Source of the DNA: Alphaproteobacteria bacterium
GTDB taxonomy: Bacteria > Pseudomonadota > Alphaproteobacteria > Micropepsales > Micropepsaceae
Direction: 5' to 3'
DNA length: 64,000 nucleotides
Assembly (NCBI GenBank): GCA_947473475.1
Contig: CANJBZ010000005.1
Location: 62,001 to 126,000 of the forward strand
Below, piece after piece: positions 37,039 through 45,372 of the stretch. The notes under the pieces were generated by a model. That model was given only the letters and a program-made list of their open reading frames with translations, did no database searches and was not told where the DNA came from. Positions within the stretch are counted from its first letter, which is position 1; the number at the start of each line of letters is the position of its first letter. Made by a program: the position numbers and the translations under genes.

Positions 37039-37410
37039 ATGAATTCCAAGGCTCTAGGACTTGCCGCTAGCATTGCATTGGCAGCGATAGTTCCGGCTTC
37101 GGCGCATCATTCTCATGCGAATTATGAAGCCATCAAATGGATGGATATCAAAGGCAAAGTTACGGAAATGCAGTGGCTGAATCCCCATGTGTGGGTCTAC
37201 CTCGACACAAAGGATTCTAAGGGTGAAACCGTTCAGTGGGCGCTTGAAGGCGGCAGCCCGGCGGCTCTGACCCGCGGCGGCTGGAAGAAGGACACCGTCA
37301 AGGTTGGCGATGAGATCAACGTTAAGTGCCACGTCGCCAAGGACAGCAGTAACAACTGCCTTCTCGGCTTTCTCACGACGCCGGGTGGTCAGCCCAAAGA
37401 GTTCGACTAA
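37039..37410 (+). CDS. DUF6152 family exported protein
   Basis: A 123-residue periplasmic protein. The signal peptide (about 1-23) ends VPASA, followed by HHSHANYEA, the His-rich start of mature DUF6152 proteins. The rest is a small OB-like domain: DIKGKVTEMQWLNPHVWVYLD, GETVQWALEGGSP, VGDEINVKCHVAKD. The function of the family is unknown; members are often near cytochrome or alcohol-oxidation genes. ATG 37039 has GGAGAG upstream. A terminator follows. Confidence 0.85.
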   Translation: MNSKALGLAASIALAAIVPASAHHSHANYEAIKWMDIKGKVTEMQWLNPHVWVYLDTKDSKGETVQWALEGGSPAALTRGGWKKDTVKVGDEINVKCHVAKDSSNNCLLGFLTTPGGQPKEFD

Positions 37411-37441
37411 CTACGTGTTCACCGAGCCTGTCTAGGCGCTC

Positions 37442-37489
37442 GCTTCCGGACCGTCTGTCAATTTCGCATGGCGGCGGTCCGGAGCTTTT
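37442..37489 (+). terminator. Rho-independent terminator after the DUF6152 gene
   Basis: CCGGACCG (37446-37453) pairs with CGGTCCGG (37475-37482). Three more pairs extend the stem beyond a single-base bulge, and TTTT follows at 37486-37489. Confidence 0.82.
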
Positions 37490-37501
37490 CTGCATACGAT
37501 A

Positions 37502-37636
37502 GGTGAGACGGCTACGGCGCCTGAGGATCTGCACGCGCTGCTCAAACCCGCGACGCCCGATCAGTTACAGATGTGGCCGGTCGACAAGCGTGTCGGCAAT
37601 GTGAAGAACGAGGGAGCGGAGTTGGCTCTTAGCGTG
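37502..37636 (+). pseudogene. C-terminal remnant of an SOS response-associated peptidase (SRAP/YedK)
   Basis: The frame reads APEDLHALLKPATPDQL, then QMWPVDKRVGNVKNEGAEL. This matches the end of SRAP/HMCES-family proteins (LL-P-P-x-x-L-x-x-YPVSxRVNxxxNDGPEL). The N-terminal catalytic Cys part is absent and the upstream terminator leaves no room for it. The frame stays open to 37795 without further similarity. The remainder of the 37411-37814 gap contains only this remnant and the terminator. Confidence 0.65.
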
Positions 37637-37814
37637 ATGAGCGATAGAGCCAGGGCCGTTCTTGTCCACGATCTGCCCGCAGGTGGGGCACACGTCGGGA
37701 ATACGGCTCACGGGGTGTTAGGCGTTTTTCTTCAGCATAATCGCTACAAACCAGCCGAAATCAGCGGCATTATGGCTGCGGAGATTTGGGCTTAGCGGAT
37801 TTAACCTAAGCCAA

Positions 37815-37891
37815 TGGCGCACCGGGCAGGATTCGAACCCACGACCCCCAGATTCGTAGTCTGGTGCTCTATCCAGCTGAGCTACCGGTGC
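37815..37891 (-). tRNA. tRNA-Arg(ACG)
   Basis: The minus-strand cloverleaf has acceptor GCACCGG pairing with CCGGTGC. The anticodon stem CCAGA/TCTGG holds loop CTACGAA with anticodon ACG, the T-loop is GTTCGAATC, and an encoded GCCA end lies at 37815-37818. It is 77 nt including CCA and decodes CGU/CGC/CGA after A34 is converted to inosine. tRNA genes are frequent integration sites; the remnant just beside it fits past exchange here. Confidence 0.96.
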
Positions 37892-38156
37892 GTTCAGGGC
37901 CGCCGAAACTAGTGACGCGCGGACCAATTGGCAAGAGAGGCTTTTTCGGCTTGTTCAAGCCCGCTTAGCAAGCTTCCCGAGGTGCGGCCAAGTAGCCGCT
38001 CAGCGGGAGCCAGAGCTGTGCACGCCCATTGTAGGCCTTGCCGGAGCGCCCCCCTGCGGCAGGCAGCTCCACCTTTTCACTCCACCGTCAGTCCGTCCAA
38101 GAAGGCTGGGCAGATCGGGGCGGTGTGCGTTAGGTTCGGCTTGGTCCGGCACGAGT

Positions 38157-39878
38157 ATGGTCATGAAGCGGTTTGCATCGGCGGCGAAGGGTTTCTGGGG
38201 CGCTTGCGCTATGGCGGCCCTGCTGGCTCCCTGCGCACCCGCAGGCGCTGCCACGGCTGCCCATCGCATGATTGTCGCCGCGGAGCCCGACGCGGCCCAG
38301 GCGGGGCTGGATATGCTTCGCGCGGGCGGCTCCGCCGTGGATGCGGCTATAGCGGCCCAAATGGTGCTTACCCTTGAGGAGCCGCAGTCCTCTGGAATCG
38401 GCGGGGGCGCCTACCTGATCGTCTCGGACGGGGCTGAGCTTCGCGCCTATGACGGCCGCGAGACAGCACCGGCTTCCGCCAAGCCCACCATGTTTCTGGA
38501 CAAGGACGGCAAGCCGCGCCGCCACTTCGATGCCGTTCCGGGCGGGCTGTCGGTCGGGGTGCCCGGCGCGGTCCGCGTGCTCGCCATGGCGCATGCGGCG
38601 CACGGCAAGCTGCCATGGGCGAAATTGTTCGAGCCGGCCATTAGGCTTGCCGAACAGGGATTCAAAGTCCCACCCAGGCTAGCCATCGAACTTGCCGAAG
38701 GCGGCCCCCGCCTGGCGGCAATGCCCGACATACGCGCCAATTTCCTTCATCCCGACGGCACGCCCATCAAGCCGGGAGAGATGTGGCGCAATGAAAAGCT
38801 TGGCCGCAGTTTTCGCCAAATCGCGCAGGGCGGGCCGGACGCCTTTTATTCCGGCGTCATAGCCGACGACATTGTGAACGCGGTCGCGATGGCGCCGGTC
38901 AATCCCGCCGTGATGACGCGGGCGGACCTCGCCGGCTATCAAGCCAAGGAACGCGCCCCGCTGTGCGGCGACTACCGCCGCTATCGCGTCTGTTCGGTGC
39001 CCCCTTCTACATCGGGCGGCGCGACGGTCCTGCAAATTCTCGGGCTCCTCCAGCGCTTCCCGTCGTCCGACCTGCAACCACGGACGCTAACCGCGCTCCA
39101 CTTGATTTCAGAAGCGGAACGCCTCGCCTATGCCGATCGCGCACAATGGCTCGGCGACCCCGATTTTGTCCCCGTGCCGCTCGCTGGACTTATGGACCGC
39201 GCGTACCTGGATTCCCGCTCCCGCCTTATCGACCCGATGCGTGCGATGGGAACCGCGCCGGCCGGCGTGCCCTTGCTGCAAAAGACGGAGCTGCCCGTCT
39301 ATGCGCCGATGCGGCCACAGATCGAACAGGGCACCAGCCACCTTGCTGTGGTGGATGACCGAGGCGAAGCCGTCTCGATGACGACCTCCGTGGAAGCGGC
39401 TTTTGGCGCTCAGATTGCCGCGGGCGGCTTTCTGCTGAACAATCAGCTTACGGACTTTTCGTATGAGCCCATCATCGACGGCAAGCCCGTCGCCAACGCG
39501 CCTGCACCGGGAAAGCGGCCACTTAGCGCCATGTCGCCTACGATCGTTTTCGACCCCGACGGAAAGTTCTTCGCAGCGGTCGGTTCGCCCGGCGGGCGGC
39601 AAATCATCGGCTATGTAGCGCAAGCCATCGTCAATTTGATCGACGCGAAATTGTCCATGCCCGAAGTCGCGGCGGCCCCGCGCCATATCAATTTGAACGG
39701 CGCCACGCTGATCGAGCGCGGCATGCAGCTGGAAACGCTGACGCCCGCTTTGACCGCGATGGGACATCAGGTGCGGCCCGTAAAATTCGATTCGGGGGTG
39801 AACGGCATTCGCCGTGTCAGCGGCGGATATGAGGGCGGCGCCGATCCACGGCGCGAGGGCGTGGCGCTTGGCGATTGA
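38157..39878 (+). CDS. ggt: Gamma-glutamyltransferase
   Basis: A 573-residue N-terminal nucleophile hydrolase, exported by a signal peptide (about 1-32, ending AGA). It cleaves and transfers the gamma-glutamyl group of glutathione and similar peptides in the periplasm. The self-processing site is T393 in GTSHLAVVD. The large subunit carries GGSAVDAAIAAQ and SSGIGGGAYLIV; the small subunit carries NNQLTDFS and the PLSAMSPTIVF and GSPGGRQII oxyanion loops. Length is normal. It stands 58 bases before the TPR/OGT gene and could act on the same pathway, but no link is shown. Confidence 0.94.
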   Translation: MVMKRFASAAKGFWGACAMAALLAPCAPAGAATAAHRMIVAAEPDAAQAGLDMLRAGGSAVDAAIAAQMVLTLEEPQSSGIGGGAYLIVSDGAELRAYDGRETAPASAKPTMFLDKDGKPRRHFDAVPGGLSVGVPGAVRVLAMAHAAHGKLPWAKLFEPAIRLAEQGFKVPPRLAIELAEGGPRLAAMPDIRANFLHPDGTPIKPGEMWRNEKLGRSFRQIAQGGPDAFYSGVIADDIVNAVAMAPVNPAVMTRADLAGYQAKERAPLCGDYRRYRVCSVPPSTSGGATVLQILGLLQRFPSSDLQPRTLTALHLISEAERLAYADRAQWLGDPDFVPVPLAGLMDRAYLDSRSRLIDPMRAMGTAPAGVPLLQKTELPVYAPMRPQIEQGTSHLAVVDDRGEAVSMTTSVEAAFGAQIAAGGFLLNNQLTDFSYEPIIDGKPVANAPAPGKRPLSAMSPTIVFDPDGKFFAAVGSPGGRQIIGYVAQAIVNLIDAKLSMPEVAAAPRHINLNGATLIERGMQLETLTPALTAMGHQVRPVKFDSGVNGIRRVSGGYEGGADPRREGVALGD

Positions 39879-39936
39879 CGATGCGGGTTGATGCCGCGCA
39901 AAACCCTGCCGGCGCAACCTGACTCTGCGGGCATGA

Positions 39937-42900
39937 ATGAACGACAGCGTCTTCCAAGCGGCAGCGCGCGCCCATCGCTCGGGCAATTTTGCCGAAGCGG
40001 CCCGGCTCTACGGGGAAGTTCTGCGCGCCAATCCGCGTCACTTTCCGGCGTTGTTTGGGCTCGGCTATCTCTATTTTCAAAGCGGGCATTTCGCGGAAGC
40101 CGAGCGCCTGACCGCGGAAGCATTGCGTCTCAATCCGGCATCGCCTGAAGCGTACTTTACCCGCGGCTCGGCGCTGATGCGCCTGGACCGGGCGGCGGAG
40201 GCGCTGGCCTGCTTCGACGCAGCGCTCGCCCACAAGCCGGATTTTGTCGAAGGGCAGCTGAGCCGGGCCACAGCGCTGACGGCGCTGGGACGCTTCGACG
40301 CCGCGCTCGAGAGCGTTGACTTGGTTCTCATGCTCAATCCAAAGAATGCATCGGCCCTAAACAATCGTGGCCGCATCCTGCAAGCCATTGGCCGGACAGA
40401 CGATGCGATCTCCGCCTTCACCAAGGCGGCCGCGGCTGAACCGCGTTTTACCGACGCGCTGATCAATCGCGCGGCGTTGCATGCGAGCCGGAAACAGTTT
40501 TCGGAAGCGGCCGCCGACGCGGCCAAGGCGCTCGCTATAGATCCAGAGCTTGCATACACGCGGGGCCATTTGTGCCTGTATCGCCTAAGCGTTTGCGATT
40601 GGCGCCAATGGGATCAGGACACGCTTGCGATTTCTTCCGGCCTCGCCGCGGCAAAGCGCGTTTGCGACCCGTTCATCAATCTCCTGATCTCGTCGTCTCC
40701 GGCAGAACAGCTCCAATGCGCGCGCATTTGGACGGCCTATGAAGCCCCTGCGGCCGCCGCTCCCTTATGGCGCGGCGGCCGGTACCGGCATGAAAAAATT
40801 CGCGTGGCCTATGTGTCGGGGGACCTCCATTCGCATGCGGTCGCAGCACTCATCGCCAACGTCATTGAGACGCATGACCGGCAGCGATTTGAAATCATCG
40901 CCATCTCGTTCGGGCCGGACGACAAAAGCACCATGCGCGCGCGTCTCGTTTCGGCCTTTGACCGCTTCATCGATGTGCGTGGCCGCACCGATGCCGAGAT
41001 AGCGCAGATCATGCGCCAGATGGAAATCGACATTGCCGTCGATCTGAAGGGCTACACGCAAGACAAGCGCCCGCGCATTTTTGCCTTCCGCCCGGCGCCG
41101 ATCCAAGTGAATTATCTGGGTTATCCCGGCACGATGGCGGCGCCCTATATGGACTACCTCATCGCCGACCGCGTGGTTATTCCAGAGGAACAGCGTTCCT
41201 TTTACAGCGAGCGGATCGCCTTTCTTCCCGACACGTACCAGTGCAACGATTCCAAGCGCGTGCTTACCGTCGAGCCGCCTTCGCGCAAAGACGCCGGACT
41301 GCCTGAAAGCGGCTTTGTATTTTGCTGCTTCAACAACAATTTCAAGATCACGCCGCCGATCTTCGCGATCTGGATGCGGCTGCTGCACAACGTTGAGGGC
41401 AGCGTTCTTTGGCTGCTCGAAGACAGTGCAGAGGCCATCGCAAATCTCAAACGGGAAGCAGAGGCCGCAGGCGTCGACGCCGATCGCATCATCGCCGCGC
41501 CACGTGTCAATGCCGCTCAGTATCTGGCCCGGCAACGTCTGGCGGATCTGTTCCTCGACACGCAACCCTATGGCGCGCACACCACCGCAAGCGACGCGCT
41601 CTGGATGGGGCTTCCGGTTTTGACGACTCTCGGGCCGGTCTTTGCATCGCGCGTTGCCGCAAGTCTGCTCTCGGCACTGAACGTGCCAGAATTGATCACG
41701 CACTCCTTGGACGAATACGAAAACGCCGCCTTGCAGTATGCGCGCGCGCCAGACCGGCTCGCTGCCGTGAAAGCAAAGCTTGCCGCGAACCGCGATACGG
41801 CGCCGTTGTTCGATACCGCCCGCTACACGCGAAATCTGGAAGCCGCTTTCGCCACCATGTGGGAACGATGGCAGAGGGGCGAGCCGCCCGCCGACTTCGT
41901 AGCGAATACAGCGCCACCGCGTCAGCCTGCCAGCGTCCCGCAAAGCGCGGCGACGGCCTATATGCGCGCGTGCTCGCTGGCGCAGGCAAACCAGATCGAA
42001 CAGGCCCTTGCCGAATTCGACCGGGCCATCGAAATTGCGCCGCACTTTGTCGAAGCCTTATGCAACCGCGGCGCAATCTTGCTGGCGTTGAAGCGGCACG
42101 CAGAAGCTTTGCAAAGCTTCGATGCGGCGCTTGGCATCAATCCCTCTTTGTTTGAAGGCTGGAACAATCGCGGCAACGCGTTATCGGAGCTGGGACGCTT
42201 TGAAGAGGCCATCGCCTGTTACGACCGCGCGCTCACGCTTCGCCCGCAAACCTTTCAAGTCCTGCTGAACAGGGGGAATGCGCTGATCGGAGCACAGCGC
42301 GCGGCCGATGCGCTCGCCAGCTACGAGCAAGCGTTGGCGATTGAACCCGGCAATGCGGGAGCGCTCAAGGGCCGCGCCAACGCGCTGTTCGAACTGAGCC
42401 GCTTCGAAGAAGCGATTGGCGGCTTTGAGGCCGTGATTGCTCGCGAGCCGTTCCATCCCTACGCGTTCGGAGATCTCGCTTTTTCAAAACTGCAATGCTG
42501 CGACTGGCGAAACCTTGACGAGGAACGTGCGCGTATCGTTGCGAGCGTGCGGAACCATGCGCCGGTCATCAACCCTTTCGAGTTTCTGGCGCTGTCCAAT
42601 AGTCCGGAGGAACAACAAGCCTGCGCGGGCATTTGGATTACAGAAAAATTTCCTCCCGCCGCTGCACCCTTGTGGCGCGGCGAAACCTACCGGCACGACA
42701 AAATTCGCATCGCGTACGCGTCCGCCAATTTCCACAACCACGCGGTGGGCCAGGCTCTTGCCAGTGTTCTGGAACGGCACGACCGCACGCGTTTTGAGAT
42801 TACGGCGATTTCCTGGGGCCCCGATGACAAAAGCGCATTGCGGGGCCGCCTTGAACGCGCCTGCGATCGATTTGTGGATGTCAGCCGTCACACCGATGCG

Positions 42901-43797
42901 GATGCCGCGCGGCTTATGCGGCAGATGGAAATCGACATTGCCGTCGATCTGATGGGTTTCACGGCCGACCACCGCACCGCAATCTTTGCCGCGCGTCCCG
43001 CGCCGGTTCAGGTGAACTATCTCGGATTCGCCGGCACCATGGCGGCACCCTATATGGATTACATTGTTGCCGACGATATCGTTATTCCGAATCCCGACCG
43101 ATCCCGCTACAGCGAGAAGGTGATCGCACTGCCGGGCAGTTATTTGCCTATCGACGATAGCCGGATCGCGGAAAATAGCATCGACCGCGCGATGGCCGGT
43201 CTGCCGGACAATGCTTTCGTCTTTGCCTGTTTCAACAACAGCTACAAAATCTCGCCGGACGTTTTCGCGATCTGGATGAATCTCTTGCGCCAGACGAATG
43301 GCAGCGTCCTGTGGCTATCGCGCGCGAATGCGGCAGCGGCGCGAAATCTGGCGCGGGAGGCGCAAGCCCGCGGCGTTGATCCTTCGCGCCTGATCTTTGC
43401 GCCGCTTGTCGCCAGCCCATCGGATCATCTCGCGCGGCTGGCTTGCGCCGATCTGTTCCTCGACACGCTGCCCTACAATGCGCACGCGACGGCGGTCGAT
43501 GCACTGCTGGCGGGACTGCCCCTGATTACATGCAAAGGGCGCAGCTTTGCAGGCCGGGTCGGAGCAAGCCTGCTGCACGCCGCCGGCCTACCGGAACTGG
43601 TAACGGATTCGCTGGCCTCATATCAGGCGCTTGCGCTGGAGCTTGCCAACAACCCGCGCACACTCAACGACCTGAAAGCGAAGCTCGCCGCCAACCGGCA
43701 AACGCAGCCCTTGTTCGATACCGCCCACTACACGCGGCAGCTCGAACAAGCCTTCGTCGATATGCTGGAGCGTTCGGGCCGGCGCGCTATTTCCTAA
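39937..43797 (+). CDS. Tandem TPR/O-GlcNAc-transferase-like protein (two complete units)
   Basis: A 1286-residue cytosolic protein made of two repeats of TPR array plus SPINDLY/OGT (GT41) catalytic domain. Unit 1: TPRs about 1-215, catalytic part 283-648. Unit 2: TPRs about 675-865, catalytic part 915-1280. Both keep the GT41 landmarks: HSHAVA/HNHAVG near the base His, K470 in FNNNFKI and K1104 in FNNSYKI, and the UDP-loop HTTASDALWMGLP/HATAVDALLAGLP followed by SRVAASLL/GRVGASLL. Single-unit homologues are about 600-700 residues. It probably glycosylates protein Ser/Thr. It converges with a methyltransferase gene, the two overlapping by 11 bases. Confidence 0.92.
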   Translation: MNDSVFQAAARAHRSGNFAEAARLYGEVLRANPRHFPALFGLGYLYFQSGHFAEAERLTAEALRLNPASPEAYFTRGSALMRLDRAAEALACFDAALAHKPDFVEGQLSRATALTALGRFDAALESVDLVLMLNPKNASALNNRGRILQAIGRTDDAISAFTKAAAAEPRFTDALINRAALHASRKQFSEAAADAAKALAIDPELAYTRGHLCLYRLSVCDWRQWDQDTLAISSGLAAAKRVCDPFINLLISSSPAEQLQCARIWTAYEAPAAAAPLWRGGRYRHEKIRVAYVSGDLHSHAVAALIANVIETHDRQRFEIIAISFGPDDKSTMRARLVSAFDRFIDVRGRTDAEIAQIMRQMEIDIAVDLKGYTQDKRPRIFAFRPAPIQVNYLGYPGTMAAPYMDYLIADRVVIPEEQRSFYSERIAFLPDTYQCNDSKRVLTVEPPSRKDAGLPESGFVFCCFNNNFKITPPIFAIWMRLLHNVEGSVLWLLEDSAEAIANLKREAEAAGVDADRIIAAPRVNAAQYLARQRLADLFLDTQPYGAHTTASDALWMGLPVLTTLGPVFASRVAASLLSALNVPELITHSLDEYENAALQYARAPDRLAAVKAKLAANRDTAPLFDTARYTRNLEAAFATMWERWQRGEPPADFVANTAPPRQPASVPQSAATAYMRACSLAQANQIEQALAEFDRAIEIAPHFVEALCNRGAILLALKRHAEALQSFDAALGINPSLFEGWNNRGNALSELGRFEEAIACYDRALTLRPQTFQVLLNRGNALIGAQRAADALASYEQALAIEPGNAGALKGRANALFELSRFEEAIGGFEAVIAREPFHPYAFGDLAFSKLQCCDWRNLDEERARIVASVRNHAPVINPFEFLALSNSPEEQQACAGIWITEKFPPAAAPLWRGETYRHDKIRIAYASANFHNHAVGQALASVLERHDRTRFEITAISWGPDDKSALRGRLERACDRFVDVSRHTDADAARLMRQMEIDIAVDLMGFTADHRTAIFAARPAPVQVNYLGFAGTMAAPYMDYIVADDIVIPNPDRSRYSEKVIALPGSYLPIDDSRIAENSIDRAMAGLPDNAFVFACFNNSYKISPDVFAIWMNLLRQTNGSVLWLSRANAAAARNLAREAQARGVDPSRLIFAPLVASPSDHLARLACADLFLDTLPYNAHATAVDALLAGLPLITCKGRSFAGRVGASLLHAAGLPELVTDSLASYQALALELANNPRTLNDLKAKLAANRQTQPLFDTAHYTRQLEQAFVDMLERSGRRAIS

Positions 43798-44941
43798 GCA
43801 CCGCGAAAAGACCGGTCACCACCGCACCGTATTCCATGCGCAGGAACGCTTCTTCCAGATTCGCGACGTGAAGTCCCGCAGCAGCAGCGGCGTCGCGAAC
43901 GTGATCGGGATGGTGCTCGTAGCGGCCCGTATCGGTGATGCGGAAGGGATAGGTCTGACCGCGTTCCATCGAGAAGACAAAATGCCCGCCGGGCACCAGC
44001 CGGCTCTTTGCCAACGCGACAAGCTCATGCAGATCGCCGAAATAGATAATCACGTCGCAGGACACGATCATCTCAAAGGGCTCGGCGCTCGCCTTGAGCC
44101 ATTGCGTGATCTCGCCGACTTCCAGCCGGTCGTAGATTTCGCGCTTCCTGGCGATCTCCAGCATTTCCGGGGAGAGATCGACGCCGGTCAATTCGCGAGC
44201 CCACGGTTTAAGCGTGATCCCGGAAAGACCGGAGCCGCAACCGAGATCGAGAATCTTCAGGTTTGACGGCTCGGGCATGACCGCGTGAACGGCATCGGCA
44301 ATGCGTTCGGGACCCTTATATTCGAGGTCCTCACGCATGCGCGTTTCATAGTTCCAGGCGAAGTCCTTGTAGATCTGCTGGATGGTGCGATCGGACGCGC
44401 GCGCGGGCGGCGCCTCGTCACGCAATGCAATCAACAGATGCTCGATTTCCGCATCCTCGGGGTGGGTATCGAAATATTTCTGATAGGCCTCGCGAGCCTC
44501 CTCACGGCGGCCAACCGACTGACACAGATCGCCCAGATCGTACCAGGCGTCCCAATCCGCCGGATTGAGTTCGACGGCCCTTTTTGTGCAGAGATAAGCC
44601 GGCTGCACATTTCCATATTCTTTGAGGCGTTTGGCGAGAGCGTAAAGTTCCGCGCCCGTAAATTCGCGATGCGCGCCAAGCGCAGCATCGCTGGAGACGA
44701 GAAGACCGGATTTCGCGCCTTCGTCGAACCAGCGTTTGACGGCGTCCACGCCATCGGGCGGCAGCAGCGGCCGCACCAGATTTTCGACGTCTTCCACGCT
44801 GCGGTCGCCATCGCTCAGTTCCGCAAGCAATGCCGCCATGGGATTGAGCTGATGCAGTTTGTCGGAAGCGGGATCGTAGGCAACGTATCCATTCTCGACA
44901 GGCGACAGGAGAATGGCAGGGTGGATTTTCGGATTGGCCAT
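43787..44941 (-). CDS. PqqD-like/TPR/SAM-methyltransferase fusion
   Basis: A 384-residue protein. Residues about 5-85 (PAILLSPVENGYVAYDP, LHQLNPMAALLAELSDG, then a winged helix ending SGLLV) look like a PqqD-type RiPP recognition element. Residues about 100-175 are TPRs (AVELNPADWDAWYDLGDL, GRREEAREAYQKYF). The rest is a class I methyltransferase of the TPR-methyltransferase group (COG4976-like): ILDLGCGSGLSG, TGVDLSPEMLEIA, SCDVIIYFGDL. ATG 44941 is preferred over TTG 44959. The gene follows the 64-residue peptide gene on the same strand. A recognition domain beside a small peptide gene suggests the peptide is its substrate (inference). Confidence 0.88.
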   Translation of the reverse strand: MANPKIHPAILLSPVENGYVAYDPASDKLHQLNPMAALLAELSDGDRSVEDVENLVRPLLPPDGVDAVKRWFDEGAKSGLLVSSDAALGAHREFTGAELYALAKRLKEYGNVQPAYLCTKRAVELNPADWDAWYDLGDLCQSVGRREEAREAYQKYFDTHPEDAEIEHLLIALRDEAPPARASDRTIQQIYKDFAWNYETRMREDLEYKGPERIADAVHAVMPEPSNLKILDLGCGSGLSGITLKPWARELTGVDLSPEMLEIARKREIYDRLEVGEITQWLKASAEPFEMIVSCDVIIYFGDLHELVALAKSRLVPGGHFVFSMERGQTYPFRITDTGRYEHHPDHVRDAAAAAGLHVANLEEAFLRMEYGAVVTGLFAVLRK

Positions 44942-44974
44942 CGATGAGCTTCTGGGCAAACGTCAGAAAGTAAG

Positions 44975-45016
44975 AGACGACCGTGCATCCCCTTGGGAAT
45001 ACACGGCCGTCTTTTT
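44975..45016. terminator. 18-base-pair hairpin between peptide and methyltransferase genes
   Basis: AGACGACCGTGCATCCCC (44975-44992) pairs with GGGAATACACGGCCGTCT (44995-45012), with three G-U wobbles in the minus-strand RNA. TTTTT follows on the plus strand. On the minus strand, along which both genes are read, it is not followed by a T tract. It may cap the peptide mRNA or give partial termination, so that peptide exceeds enzyme. Confidence 0.75.
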
Positions 45017-45047
45017 ACGCAATTCAAAAGAAAAAGACGTCAGACGA

Positions 45048-45242
45048 TCACTCGCCTTCTTTCTTCTTTTTCTTCTTCTTCTTGCCTTCTTCGCCTTCGC
45101 CTTCCTGAGCAACGGCCTGCGTGGTCATCGCCGGGATCGCCGCAACGGCAGAGCCGACCAGCATCGTGCGGAGGAAACCGCGACGGTCCTGCTGGACATT
45201 GGCAAGGGCATTGTCGAGCGACTTCAAGATGTCATTAGCCAT
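45048..45242 (-). CDS. Small Tat-signal peptide with Lys8 tail, candidate modified-peptide precursor
   Basis: A 64-residue protein with a very strong AAGGAGG site. Residues 1-18 form an amphipathic helix (MANDILKSLDNALANVQQ). DRRGFLR at 19-25 is a twin-arginine motif. A hydrophobic stretch ends AVAQ at 43-46. The remaining 18 residues are EGEGEEG, eight Lys and EGE. I know no family with an assigned function. If exported by Tat and cleaved after AQ, only this charged tail would remain. Its neighbour downstream carries a PqqD-like domain, so it may be a ribosomally made, modified peptide. Alternatives are a metal- or DNA-binding periplasmic peptide. Confidence 0.75.
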   Translation of the reverse strand: MANDILKSLDNALANVQQDRRGFLRTMLVGSAVAAIPAMTTQAVAQEGEGEEGKKKKKKKKEGE

Positions 45243-45298
45243 TAATGGCCTCCTTGGTTGAGACCTTGAATATGCCCAGATCGCGAGCGGCGTCCCCG

Positions 45299-45312
45299 TT
45301 ACATTTTTGTAA
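45299..45312. promoter_or_regulatory. Palindrome upstream of the small peptide gene
   Basis: TTACATTTTTGTAA has perfect TTACA/TGTAA arms over a TTTT centre. It lies 57 bases before the peptide ATG, in the 130-base gap after the tam-like gene, where a promoter would be. It may be an operator; no regulator is assigned. Confidence 0.4.
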
Positions 45313-45372
45313 GTGTTCAAGCGAAAAATGCGCCAGCTTTGCCACAATCGCGTGATGAAACTCGCGGTACCA

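Noticed and set aside
37571-37795. A 74-residue independent small protein
   Set aside because: Its first 22 residues are the end of an SRAP-family protein continuing from upstream codons, so it is better read as a remnant.
37928-38377. Open frame of 149 codons overlapping the start of ggt
   Set aside because: Arg/Ser/Pro-rich composition typical of a GC-rich shadow, with no family features. ggt in another frame is clearly coding.
40765-42045. Minus-strand open frame of 426 codons opposite the tandem OGT gene
   Set aside because: No recognisable domains; mirrors the coding strand of a repeat-containing gene.
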